A DNA stretch of 64,000 nt from Sphingomonas sp. UNC305MFCol5.2 (GTDB lineage: Bacteria; Pseudomonadota; Alphaproteobacteria; Sphingomonadales; Sphingomonadaceae), in NCBI RefSeq assembly GCF_000712135.1, contig NZ_JOOE01000005.1:53255-117254 (forward strand), given 5' to 3'. This document shows positions 48,908-58,295 of this stretch, in pieces; position 1 is the first letter of the stretch; each line of letters begins with the position of its first letter. The position numbers were made by a program, and so were the translations under genes. The notes under the pieces were generated by a model. That model made no database searches, was not told the origin of the DNA, and saw only the letters and a list, made by a program, of their open reading frames with translations.

Positions 48908-51880
48908 ATGCGGTTCAAGGCCAGAAGCAAGTCCGGACGTTGGCTGGGATCTTCGACTTTCGTTTTAGCAACAATGTTAGCGCTACCAGCGCTCGCCCAG
49001 ACCACCGGCAGCGGCGAGGTGGAAGCCCCCGGCCCTGCTCCGACGCAGGATCAGGCCGCGGATCCGGCGGATGCGCAGAACGATACTATCGTCGTGACGG
49101 GTCGCCGCGCTGCGCTTCAGGCCGCCGACGAGCGCAAGAAGGCGTCGGAAAGCATCATCAATTCGGTCGTCGCCGACGAAGCGGGCAAGCTGCCCGACAA
49201 TTCGATCACCGAAGTCCTCCAGCGCGTCTCGGGCGTGAGCATCGTGCGCTTCGGCTCGCTGGGCGATCCGGACCATTTCTCGGTCGAAGGATCGGGCATT
49301 CAGGTGCGCGGCCTCAGCGGCGTCGCCTCGCGCCTCAACGGCCGCGAGATTTTCAGCGCCAATGGCGGACGCGGACTCGTCTGGGGTGACGTAACACCCG
49401 AACTGATGTCTGCAGTCGACGTCTACAAATCGGCGACGGCCGATCTGATCGAAGGCGGGACTGGCGGCCAGATCGATCTGCGCACCAAGCTGCCGTTCGA
49501 TTTCTCGCCCGGCTGGCATGCCGCCGGCAGCGCGGAAGTCAGCTACGGCGATTTGACGCAAAAGACGGATTATTCCGGATCGGCGCTTCTCTCGAATCGC
49601 TGGCACACCGGCATCGGCGATATCGGCATCCTCGTCGATCTGGCGACCAGCCAGCTCACCTCGCGGTCAAACTTCTTCCGCACCGAACCCTATTTTCGCC
49701 GGCGGTTGCTGGGCGAAACCCAGGACGTGTTCATCCCCGGCGGCTATGACTATGGCGACGAGGAATTCAAGCGCAACCGGAGCGGCATCTATGCCGCGGC
49801 ACAATGGGCGCCGAGCGACGATCTGACGCTGACCGGCATCTACTTCCAGTCACGCTACAAGAACCACAACCAGTCGCACTTCGCGATGCAGACCTCGCAA
49901 GATCTGGCCGTCAACCGAAACGGGAGCACGTTCGACGATAACGGCGCGCTGTTGTCGACAAGCTCGATGTTCCTGCGCGATGCGAACACCTTCCTGCCCA
50001 CCGGCGGCACCATCAATGGCGGCGGCGGCACCGAGGGCACGCGCTCGAACTCGATGACCCGGGATATCTCGGCCCAATTCAGCTGGCAGCCGGGCCAGGG
50101 CCCGCTCAAAATTTCGGGCGCCTATCAGAATACCCTGTCGACATCCCGGCTCGATCGTCTCGCGATCTTCCGCGACGTCCCCTTCCCCTCGACATTCGGC
50201 TTCGATCTGACCGGTGACTTCCCCAAGGTTACTGTACCAGCGTCGATCGCGACCACGCTCGCCAATCCGGCCAATTATAGCTGGTCGGCGGCGATGCCGC
50301 ATAATGAGCGCAATCGCGGGACGATGGATTCGTTCAACCTCGATGCGGAATATACGTTCGAGGACAGCTTCTTCCGTGCCGTGAAGGTCGGCGGGCGCGT
50401 GTCGGAGCGCAGGGAGCGCGATCTCAACAACGGCTTCACCTGGACGGCGCTGGGCCGTGGGTGGAACGGCGATCCGCAATTGACCTTTGCCGACGCCCGG
50501 CCGGGGGATGTGGAATATTACGCCTTCGACAATTTCTTCCACGGCGATATCGGTGTCCCGGCGAATACGCTGTGGCCATCGATCGCGCTCCTCGAAGGCG
50601 TGACCGCCGACGAGCTGCACCGCCCTGCACCCCTGGGATATGGCGGTGCGCGGTCGCGGCCGGCTTCGTTCCTGCCGCAGGACCTGGGCCTGTGGAAGAC
50701 CGAAACTTCCGCCGCTTATGCGCAGGTCCGCTTCGGGCGGGACTATGAAGCCGGCAAGCTCGGATTCTCGGGCAACATCGGCGGACGCGTAGTGCACGTG
50801 AAGAACGAGTCGCAGGGCTTCATCGTCCAGGACGCCTTCAGCTATATCCGCAATGGCCAGACGGTAAGCTTGGCGCAGCGGGTCGATCCGCGCGGAGGCA
50901 CCGCGAGCTTCACGCGATTCCTGCCTTCGGTGAACCTGCAGTTGCAGCCGGCCGAGGACGTCAAGCTGCGCGCCGCCTACAACATCACGATGGACCTGCC
51001 GAACTTCAACGCGACGCGCGGCGGCGGCAACATCGGTGTCGCGACGACCTCAAATCCGATTGCGGGCCAGCCGGGCATTTTCACCAACTTCACGGCCTCG
51101 ACCGGCAATCCTTTCCTGAAGCCAGCCATGTCCAACAACATCGACGTGTCGCTGGAATGGTATGCCAAGCCGGGAACGATGTTCTACCTCAATGGCTTCT
51201 ACAAGCATATCAAGGACCTTCCGATCTTCTCGCTGACCCAGCGTGACGTGACCATCCGTTATCAAAACGGAACCACGGAACTCGCCAGCGCAGCGGCCTC
51301 GGACGTGATCACTGCCACGGAAGCCGCGACGGTGAAGGGCGTGGAAGTGGGCGGCCGCGCCTTCCTCGACATGCTGCCGGGTGCCCTCGCCGGCTTCGGC
51401 ATCGAAGCCAACTATACCTTTATCGACAGCAAGAACCCGGGCGACCTCTATCGCGACATCTTCGGCGCGATCCGCAACGATGCGCCGCTTCAGGGTCTCT
51501 CGAAGCACAATTACAACCTCACCCTGCTCTACGAACGGAGCCAGCTCTCGGCACGCGTGGCCTATTCGTGGCGGTCGAAATATCTTCAGTCGACCAACGC
51601 GAACGGCACCACTCCGACCTATACCTATGTATCGGCGCCGGGGGCGGCCGGGCAGAGTGTGCAGATCGCGCTGCCGGTCTATGGCGATGCCTATGGCCAG
51701 GTGGACGTTGGCCTGACCTACAAGGTGACCGACAATTTGTCGTTCACCATCAGGGGCACGAACGTGCTCAACGCGACGCAGCGCACGCTGATGGGCGGAT
51801 ACAAGAACGACGCCATCTATACGCGGAGCTGGTTCCAGAGCGACCGGCGCATCAGTCTCGGCGCAAACCTGGCATTCTGA
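48908..51880 (+). CDS. TonB-dependent receptor of the polysaccharide locus
   Basis: A 990-residue outer-membrane receptor: signal peptide 1-30 (ALPALA), TonB box DTIVVTGRR (59-67), then the plug opening SIINSVVADEAGKLPDNSITEVLQRVSGVSI common to the carbohydrate-type receptors of Caulobacter/Xanthomonas, and a large barrel ending in ISLGANLAF. The ATG at 48908 follows GAGGAGAGGG. It likely imports oligosaccharides generated by or feeding the downstream glycoside hydrolases. A strong terminator follows its stop. Confidence 0.93.
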   Translation: MRFKARSKSGRWLGSSTFVLATMLALPALAQTTGSGEVEAPGPAPTQDQAADPADAQNDTIVVTGRRAALQAADERKKASESIINSVVADEAGKLPDNSITEVLQRVSGVSIVRFGSLGDPDHFSVEGSGIQVRGLSGVASRLNGREIFSANGGRGLVWGDVTPELMSAVDVYKSATADLIEGGTGGQIDLRTKLPFDFSPGWHAAGSAEVSYGDLTQKTDYSGSALLSNRWHTGIGDIGILVDLATSQLTSRSNFFRTEPYFRRRLLGETQDVFIPGGYDYGDEEFKRNRSGIYAAAQWAPSDDLTLTGIYFQSRYKNHNQSHFAMQTSQDLAVNRNGSTFDDNGALLSTSSMFLRDANTFLPTGGTINGGGGTEGTRSNSMTRDISAQFSWQPGQGPLKISGAYQNTLSTSRLDRLAIFRDVPFPSTFGFDLTGDFPKVTVPASIATTLANPANYSWSAAMPHNERNRGTMDSFNLDAEYTFEDSFFRAVKVGGRVSERRERDLNNGFTWTALGRGWNGDPQLTFADARPGDVEYYAFDNFFHGDIGVPANTLWPSIALLEGVTADELHRPAPLGYGGARSRPASFLPQDLGLWKTETSAAYAQVRFGRDYEAGKLGFSGNIGGRVVHVKNESQGFIVQDAFSYIRNGQTVSLAQRVDPRGGTASFTRFLPSVNLQLQPAEDVKLRAAYNITMDLPNFNATRGGGNIGVATTSNPIAGQPGIFTNFTASTGNPFLKPAMSNNIDVSLEWYAKPGTMFYLNGFYKHIKDLPIFSLTQRDVTIRYQNGTTELASAAASDVITATEAATVKGVEVGGRAFLDMLPGALAGFGIEANYTFIDSKNPGDLYRDIFGAIRNDAPLQGLSKHNYNLTLLYERSQLSARVAYSWRSKYLQSTNANGTTPTYTYVSAPGAAGQSVQIALPVYGDAYGQVDVGLTYKVTDNLSFTIRGTNVLNATQRTLMGGYKNDAIYTRSWFQSDRRISLGANLAF

Positions 51881-51889
51881 TACCCTCCT

Positions 51890-51919
51890 GGTGGCGGGCC
51901 GGGCCCGCCACCATTTTTT
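51890..51919 (+). terminator. Intrinsic terminator after the TonB receptor
   Basis: GGTGGCGGGC-CGG-GCCCGCCACC followed by ATTTTTTG: a 10-bp GC stem, 3-nt loop and T-run. It lies between the receptor stop (51880) and the halogenase start (51935), so it would cut down expression of the enzyme genes relative to the receptor, or act as an attenuator. Confidence 0.9.
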
Positions 51920-51934
51920 GCTCGGAGTGGATCG

Positions 51935-53497
51935 ATGGTTTCCGATGGCCGGCGCATCCTGATCGTGGGGGGCGGAACCGCAGGCTGGATTACGGCCGGA
52001 TATCTCGCACGAATACTTGGCGCCGACCGTCCCGGCGGCGTTGCGATCACCTTGGTGGAATCGCACGATATCGGCATTCTCGGCGTTGGCGAGGGCACGT
52101 TCCCGACGATCCGCAGGACGCTGGCGCGGATCGGAATCGACGAAGCCGAATTGGTCCGCCGTTGCGGCGCCACCTTCAAGCAAGGCGCCAAGTTCGTCCA
52201 TTGGCGGCACACGCCCGGCACGCCGGGGCACGATCACTATCTTCATGCCTTTCAGGAAACCGACGACCGCGATGGTCTGGAGCTCCTCCCTTATTGGCTG
52301 CTCGGTCTCGCCGGCGATGCCAATTGGGACGAAGTCAACACACCGCAGAAGCGCGCGGCCGATGCGTACCGCGCTCCCAAATTGCCGAGCCATCCCGATT
52401 TCGTCGGACCACTGAACTATGCCTTTCATTTCGATGCGGTGTCGCTCGCCGTGCTGTTGCGCGAGCAGGGCATAGCCAATGGCGTGACGCATCTGGTCGA
52501 TACCGTGCAGGAAGTGCTGCTGGGCGAAGACGGGGCAATCGCCGGAGTGCGTGGCGCCGAGAGCGGCGTCCTTACGGCGGACCTCTATATCGACTGCACC
52601 GGCTTCCGCGCGGAGCTGATCGGCAAGGCGCTCGGCCAGCCATGGAAATCCTGCCGCGACGTGCTCTTCTGCGACGGCGCGGTGGCGATCCAGGTGCCTT
52701 ATGCCCAGCCGGACGACCCGATCGCTTCCTATACCGTCTCGACTGCCCAGCAGGCGGGATGGATCTGGGACATCGGGCTCGAAGCCCGGCGCGGCATCGG
52801 CCATGTCTATTCGTCCGCGCATAGCGATGCGGACGAGGCGGAACGCGTTCTGCGCGCCTATGTCGGCCCCGCCGGTGCGGCACTGGAGACCCGCAGATTC
52901 CGCTTCGACGCCGGGTATCGCGAAGTGAACTGGTACAAGAACTGCGTGGCCGTCGGCCTTTCCAGCGGATTTTTCGAACCACTCGAAGCGACCGGGATCG
53001 TCTTCTCCGAAGTCGCCGCGGGCATGATCGCCAATCTCTTCCCCTGGGCCGGCGATTTCGAGACTTCGGCGCGCCAGTTCAATGCGAACCTGCGTCGCCG
53101 CTACGAGCGCACGCTCGATTTCATCAAGCTGCATTATTGCATCAGCGAACGACGCGACAGCCAGTTCTGGCGCGACAATGTCGATCCGGCCTCGGTTCCC
53201 GACAGCTTGAAGGAACTGCTCGATCGCTGGCGGTTCCGGCCGCCCAACGAGATGGACGTCGACCGGAACGTGGACATCTTCACGGAGGCCAGCTGGCAAT
53301 ATGTGCTGTACGGGATGGGTTGGAAAACCGATCTCTCGGCCAAGGCCGGCGTTTTCCGGTTCCGGGAGGAGGCCAAGGCGGCCTTTTCCAAGATCCGGCA
53401 GCAGGGCGAATTCGCACTCCGCCAGCTGCCGTCGAACCGCGAACTGGTCCGCTTCGCGCAACGCTCCGGCTTCGGTCAGGGCGCGAACGCAGCATGA
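51935..53497 (+). CDS. Tryptophan halogenase-family flavoprotein 1
   Basis: A 520-residue FAD-binding protein of the tryptophan-7-halogenase family. It has GGGTAGW (12-18), the catalytic-type Lys82 in ATFKQGAKFVHW (aligning with PrnA Lys79), and FFEPLEATGI with the Glu corresponding to PrnA Glu346. The halogenase WxWxIP motif is altered to WIWDIG. Such proteins are frequent in sphingomonad and Caulobacter TonB loci and may not be true halogenases. Its end overlaps the next gene by ATGA. Confidence 0.9.
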   Translation: MVSDGRRILIVGGGTAGWITAGYLARILGADRPGGVAITLVESHDIGILGVGEGTFPTIRRTLARIGIDEAELVRRCGATFKQGAKFVHWRHTPGTPGHDHYLHAFQETDDRDGLELLPYWLLGLAGDANWDEVNTPQKRAADAYRAPKLPSHPDFVGPLNYAFHFDAVSLAVLLREQGIANGVTHLVDTVQEVLLGEDGAIAGVRGAESGVLTADLYIDCTGFRAELIGKALGQPWKSCRDVLFCDGAVAIQVPYAQPDDPIASYTVSTAQQAGWIWDIGLEARRGIGHVYSSAHSDADEAERVLRAYVGPAGAALETRRFRFDAGYREVNWYKNCVAVGLSSGFFEPLEATGIVFSEVAAGMIANLFPWAGDFETSARQFNANLRRRYERTLDFIKLHYCISERRDSQFWRDNVDPASVPDSLKELLDRWRFRPPNEMDVDRNVDIFTEASWQYVLYGMGWKTDLSAKAGVFRFREEAKAAFSKIRQQGEFALRQLPSNRELVRFAQRSGFGQGANAA

Positions 53498-55032
53498 CGC
53501 CGCCGCCGACGGAAGCACCGATCACCAGGCTGGTGATCGTCGGCGGCGGCTCGGCCGGGTGGATGACCGCGGCCGCGGTATCGCGCATGGTCGATGCGGG
53601 CGTCGCGGTGACTTTGGTCGAATCGGACGAGATCGGCACCGTCGGGGTGGGCGAAGCGACGATCCCGCCCTTGCTGGATTTCAATGCCGCAATCGGCATC
53701 GACGAGAACGAATTCGTCGCCGCGACCTGCGGCACCTTCAAACTCGGGATCGAGTTCGTCGACTGGGGCAAACCGGGGGACAGGTACATCCATCCCTTCG
53801 GCAAATATGGCCGTTCGACGCTGGGCATCAATTTCCACCAGATCTGGCTGCGCCAGCATCTGCTGGGCGGCGATGCGGATCCAGGCCCGGTGGACGATTA
53901 TGCCATCTCGATCGCGGCAGCCCGGCGGCGGCGCTTCGCCAAGCCCGCCAGCAATCCCGAGGCGGTACTGTCCGGCCTCGCTTACGCCTATCATTTCGAT
54001 GCCGGCCTCTATGCCCGGTTCCTGCGTGGGCATGCGGAAGCGCGTGGTGTGACGCGCGTCGAGGGCAAGATCGCGAACGTCGAGCAGTCGCCGCTCGAGG
54101 GGCATATCACGGCGGTCGTCCTCGAAGACGGCCGGCGGATCGAAGGCGACTTCTTCGTCGATTGCAGCGGATTCCGCGCGCTGTTGCTGGGGCAGACATT
54201 GGGCGTTCCCTATCGCAGCTGGCAGCATTGGCTGCCCTGCGACAGCGCCCTCGCGGTGCCCAGCGCGGCGATCGCGCCGCCCGTCCCCTATACGCGATCG
54301 AGCGCCGAGAAGGGCGGATGGCGCTGGCGCATTCCTCTGCAGCACCGCGTGGGCAACGGCCACGTCTTCTCGAGCGCGCATACCGATGAGGAGGCCGCGT
54401 TGCAGCGGCTGCTCGACGGGCTCGACGCGCCGACGATCGGCGAACCGCGCCTGCTTCGCTTCACTGCGGGCCGACGGGAGAAGCTTTGGGAGAAGAATTG
54501 CGTGGCGATCGGCCTCGCCGGCGGGTTCATCGAGCCGCTCGAATCGACGAGCATCCATCTGATCCAGTCCGGCATCTTTCGCCTGATGTCGCTGTTTCCG
54601 GACCGCGGTTTCAGCAGAATCGAGATCGACGAATATAATCGCTGGCTGATCGAGGAATACGAGCACATCCGCGATTTCATCATCCTGCATTATCACGCGA
54701 CCGAGCGCGCCGATTCCGACTTCTGGAACCATTGCCGCACGATGGATATCCCGGACAGCCTCGCCGCGCGGATCGCGCTGTGGCGCGAAAAGGGACGAAT
54801 CTTCAGGGCGCACAATTCGCTCTTTACCGAAGAGAGCTGGATCGCCGTCCTTCTCGGCCAGAACATCGTTCCGCGAGCTGCCGATCCGCTGATGGCGGCG
54901 CTGCCCGTCGGAGAGACCATCCGGTTCATGAACCATATGCGCGAGATCGTCGCCCGGACGGCCGAGGCGATGCCCAGACATGAGGACTATATCGCAATGA
55001 ACTGCACCATGGCGCGCCAGGTGGCGCAATGA
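53494..55032 (+). CDS. Tryptophan halogenase-family flavoprotein 2
   Basis: A 512-residue paralogue of the preceding protein. GGGSAGW (17-23), GVGEATIP (51-58, the FAD-binding/halogenase motif, intact here), Lys83 in GTFKLGIEF, WRWRIPLQH with an intact WxWxIP, and FIEPLESTSI with the Glu346 equivalent. It therefore keeps more of the classical halogenase features than the first copy. A natural substrate is not known; both proteins lie in a glycan operon. ATGA overlaps join it to both neighbours. Confidence 0.9.
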   Translation: MTPPPTEAPITRLVIVGGGSAGWMTAAAVSRMVDAGVAVTLVESDEIGTVGVGEATIPPLLDFNAAIGIDENEFVAATCGTFKLGIEFVDWGKPGDRYIHPFGKYGRSTLGINFHQIWLRQHLLGGDADPGPVDDYAISIAAARRRRFAKPASNPEAVLSGLAYAYHFDAGLYARFLRGHAEARGVTRVEGKIANVEQSPLEGHITAVVLEDGRRIEGDFFVDCSGFRALLLGQTLGVPYRSWQHWLPCDSALAVPSAAIAPPVPYTRSSAEKGGWRWRIPLQHRVGNGHVFSSAHTDEEAALQRLLDGLDAPTIGEPRLLRFTAGRREKLWEKNCVAIGLAGGFIEPLESTSIHLIQSGIFRLMSLFPDRGFSRIEIDEYNRWLIEEYEHIRDFIILHYHATERADSDFWNHCRTMDIPDSLAARIALWREKGRIFRAHNSLFTEESWIAVLLGQNIVPRAADPLMAALPVGETIRFMNHMREIVARTAEAMPRHEDYIAMNCTMARQVAQ

Positions 55033-56624
55033 ACTTCAATGGACTCGGCATGGCGTTCGCGGCAGCGGCCGCATGCGCGATGGCGCCGGCTTCGTCTGCC
55101 CAGCCGGAGGGTACCGCCCAGGCACAATCGAGGCACATCGCGGTGGACGTGCGCAAGGCCGCTGGACCGCTGGACCGATCGTTCAACTTTTCGGTGGGAT
55201 CCGATTATCCGGGAACGCTGATGCGCCCGGAGAGCCTCGCACAGCTCAAGACCGCCGTCGACGAGCTCGGCTTTCGTTATATCCGCTTCCACGCCATCTT
55301 CCATGACGTGCTCGGCACCGTACGGATCGAGAACCAGCGGACCGTCTATGACTGGACGAAGATCGACCAGCTTTACGACGCCTTGCTCGGCATGGGGATC
55401 AAGCCGTTCGTCGAACTCGGCTTCACGCCTGAGGCGATGGCGAGCTCGCCGCAGACGATCTTCTACTGGAAGGGCAACACCTCGCATCCCGAGCCGAAGG
55501 CGTGGAGCGCGCTTGTCGACGCGTTCGTGCGCCATCTGCGCAGCCGCTATGGCGCCGACGAAGTGCGCAGCTGGTATTTCGAGGTGTGGAACGAGCCGAA
55601 TCTCGGCGGCTTCTGGGAACGCGCCGACCAGAAGGTCTATTTCGAACTCTACGAAGCGAGCGCCCGCGCGATCAAGGCCATCGATCCGGCCCTGCGCGTC
55701 GGGGGGCCGGCGACGGCGGGCGCCGCCTGGGTGCCGGAGTTCCTCGATTACGCCCATCGTCGCGAACTTCCGGTCGATTTCGTCGCGACGCACACCTACG
55801 GCGTGGACGGCGGTTTTCTCGACGAGATGGGCCATGACGACAATCGGCTGTCGACCAACCCCGATGCAGTCGTCGGCGATGTCCGCCGCGTGCGCGAGCA
55901 GATCGCCGCGTCGAAATATCCGCGCCTGCCGCTATTCTTCACCGAATGGAGCGCAAGCTATAATCCCCGCGACCCGGTCCACGATTCCTATATCAGCGCC
56001 GCCTATATCCTGACCAAGCTCAGGGCCACGCGCGCGTTCGCACAAGGGATGAGCTACTGGACCTATAGCGACCTGTTCGAGGAAGCTGGCCCTCCTCCCA
56101 CGCCTTTCCACGGCGGGTTCGGCCTCATCAATCGCGAAGGCATCCGCAAGCCGGCCTTCTTCGCGTACAAATATCTCAACCTGCTGCGCGGGCGCGAGGT
56201 GCCCTCGAACGACGCGCAGAGCTGGATCGCCACCGAGGGCAACCGCACCGCAGTGCTGCTTTGGGACTGGCAGCAGCCGAAACAGACGCTGAGCAACCGG
56301 CCGTTCTTCACCAAGGTGTTGCCCGCACGGAGCGCCGCGCCGGCCGAACTGCGTTTCGCGGGCCTCGCGCCCGGCACTTACCGGCTGTCGATCCGCCGCA
56401 CCGGCTTCAAGGCTAACGACGCACACACACGTTATCTCGAAATGGGCTCGCCGGCCACGCTCTCGGCGGCGCAACTGGCCGAGTTGCAGCAGCTCTCGCG
56501 GGACGTACCCGAGACGACGCGCACGGTACGCGTCGCAAGGTCCGGCACCTATGCGCTGCGCGTGCCGATGCGAAGCAACGATGTGGTGCTCGCGCTGCTG
56601 GAGCCGGTCGGAACCCGAAAATGA
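55029..56624 (+). CDS. GH39-family glycosidase (beta-xylosidase-like)
   Basis: A 531-residue exported enzyme: signal peptide 1-24, then a GH39-type TIM barrel with the acid/base Glu189 in EVWNEPNLGG and nucleophile Glu306 in LFFTEWSASY, followed by a beta-sandwich C-terminal part. Family members are beta-xylosidases and alpha-L-iduronidases; a bacterial hemicellulose locus favours beta-xylosidase. The ATGA overlap couples it to the halogenase gene, and the stop overlaps the GH43 start. Confidence 0.9.
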   Translation: MNFNGLGMAFAAAAACAMAPASSAQPEGTAQAQSRHIAVDVRKAAGPLDRSFNFSVGSDYPGTLMRPESLAQLKTAVDELGFRYIRFHAIFHDVLGTVRIENQRTVYDWTKIDQLYDALLGMGIKPFVELGFTPEAMASSPQTIFYWKGNTSHPEPKAWSALVDAFVRHLRSRYGADEVRSWYFEVWNEPNLGGFWERADQKVYFELYEASARAIKAIDPALRVGGPATAGAAWVPEFLDYAHRRELPVDFVATHTYGVDGGFLDEMGHDDNRLSTNPDAVVGDVRRVREQIAASKYPRLPLFFTEWSASYNPRDPVHDSYISAAYILTKLRATRAFAQGMSYWTYSDLFEEAGPPPTPFHGGFGLINREGIRKPAFFAYKYLNLLRGREVPSNDAQSWIATEGNRTAVLLWDWQQPKQTLSNRPFFTKVLPARSAAPAELRFAGLAPGTYRLSIRRTGFKANDAHTRYLEMGSPATLSAAQLAELQQLSRDVPETTRTVRVARSGTYALRVPMRSNDVVLALLEPVGTRK

Positions 56625-58252
56625 GAACCACACGTCGCGAGACCCTCCATCTGGCGCTCGGCGCCGCGGGCACCCTCGGGGTCGCCGCGCCAGTCGCAGC
56701 TGCCGGTTCGGCGTCGCAGGGGCGCGCCGTTGGCCGGCCAGGCTGGAGGACGGGCGCCGAGGGGCAGCGCATCGCCGATCTCGGGGATGGCCGGTACCGC
56801 AATCCCGTCCTCGCCGGTGACAGGCCCGATCCCAATGTGCTGAAAGATGGCGAGGACTATTTCGCCACCTTCTCCTCGTTCGAATATTATCCCGGGATCC
56901 CGATCTGGCATTCGCGGGACCTTGTCCACTGGACGCCGATTGCCGCCGCGCTGCGCAAATATATCGGGACGGTATGGGCGCTCGATATCTCCAGGCATGG
57001 AGGGCGCTACTTCATCTATATTCCCGCCCTCGACCCCCACGACTCCGCTCGGCCGCTCAAAACCTGGGTGATCCACGCCGACGATATGCGGGGCCCGTGG
57101 AGCGACCCGGTCGACATGCGGCTCGACGGCTATATCGATCCGGGTCACGCGGTCGGCGAGGACGGCAAGCGCTATCTGTTCTTCAATGGCGGGCGCCGGG
57201 TGCGCATCAGCGACGATGGCCTGTCGGCCGCTGGCGAGGTCGAGCACGTCTATGATGGCTGGCCCATCCCCGACGACTGGATCATCGAGGGCTTCGCGCT
57301 CGAGGGACCCAAGCTGCTGCGCAAGGACGGCTGGTTCTACATGTTCTCGGGCCAGGGCGGCACCGCCGGGCCACCGACGAGCCACATGGTCGTCGTCGCC
57401 CGGTCGCGGTCGATCCATGGCCCGTGGGAAAATTGCCCGCACAATCCCATTGTCCGCACCGCACACCGGGACGAGCCCTGGTGGTCGCGCGGGCACGCGA
57501 CTCCCGTCCAGGGACCCGCAGGCGATTGGTGGCTCATCTATCACGGCTATGAGAACGGCTTCCGCACGCTCGGGCGCCAGATGCTGCTCGAGCCCATGGC
57601 GTGGAGCTCGGACGGCTGGCCGAAAGCGACCGGCGGCGACCTTTCGCGCCCGCTCGCCAAGCCACGTCCCGCATCCACGGGTTCTCACGGGATCGCGCTC
57701 TCCGGTTTCAGCGATGACAGCTTCGACAAGAAGCTCGCCTTCCATGCGTCGCAGGGCGACTATTCCCGGCGCGTGAAGCTCAAGGACGGCGTGCTGCAAC
57801 TCGCGGGCGAGGGAACGGGCCCGGCCGATGCGTCGCCCTTGCTGTTCGTCGCGGGCGACAGATCCTACGACGTATCGGTCGAGATCGAGATCGACGGCGC
57901 CGCGCAGGGCGGGCTGCTCCTCTTCTACAACGAGAAGCTGTTCTGCGGGCTGGGGCTCTCCGAGGGCAAGCTGCACGCCTATCGCATCGGTCAGGAGGAA
58001 CGCTGGCCACCCGGCGGCCCTGCCACGACTCGACGTCTGCATCTGCGCGCCGTCAACGACGAGAACGTCGTCACCTTCTTTCATAGCCTGGACGGGAAAA
58101 GCTGGACCAAGGAGCGCTCTTTCGAAGTCGCCGGCTACAACCACAATGTCGCGGACGGTTTTCTGAGCCTGCGGCCCGGCATCTACGCGTCGGGTAAGGG
58201 CGCCGCCACCTTCCGCAATCTGACTTATCGCGCGCGTCCGGCACCGCAATGA
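56621..58252 (+). CDS. GH43-family glycosidase with C-terminal beta-sandwich
   Basis: A 543-residue exported enzyme. The N-terminus MRTTRRETLHLALGAAG resembles a Tat signal (RR at 5-6). The five-bladed propeller has Asp70 (DRPDPNV, general base), Asp173 (YIDPGH) and Glu228 (ALEGP, general acid). A C-terminal beta-sandwich of about 190 residues (FHASQGDYSRRVKLKDG) is typical of GH43 xylosidases/arabinosidases. It is coupled by ATGA to the GH39 gene. Confidence 0.92.
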   Translation: MRTTRRETLHLALGAAGTLGVAAPVAAAGSASQGRAVGRPGWRTGAEGQRIADLGDGRYRNPVLAGDRPDPNVLKDGEDYFATFSSFEYYPGIPIWHSRDLVHWTPIAAALRKYIGTVWALDISRHGGRYFIYIPALDPHDSARPLKTWVIHADDMRGPWSDPVDMRLDGYIDPGHAVGEDGKRYLFFNGGRRVRISDDGLSAAGEVEHVYDGWPIPDDWIIEGFALEGPKLLRKDGWFYMFSGQGGTAGPPTSHMVVVARSRSIHGPWENCPHNPIVRTAHRDEPWWSRGHATPVQGPAGDWWLIYHGYENGFRTLGRQMLLEPMAWSSDGWPKATGGDLSRPLAKPRPASTGSHGIALSGFSDDSFDKKLAFHASQGDYSRRVKLKDGVLQLAGEGTGPADASPLLFVAGDRSYDVSVEIEIDGAAQGGLLLFYNEKLFCGLGLSEGKLHAYRIGQEERWPPGGPATTRRLHLRAVNDENVVTFFHSLDGKSWTKERSFEVAGYNHNVADGFLSLRPGIYASGKGAATFRNLTYRARPAPQ

Positions 58253-58295
58253 CGCGAGGCCTCCATCCGCGCCGCACATCATCAAGGGAAGAGTT

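Noticed and set aside
51050..53518. An 822-codon minus-strand frame opposite the TonB receptor and first halogenase
   Set aside because: It crosses two real genes and a terminator and has no recognisable domain.
51935..55032. A secondary-metabolite cluster because of the two halogenase-like genes
   Set aside because: No PKS, NRPS or other scaffold enzyme is nearby; the neighbours are a TonB receptor and glycoside hydrolases.
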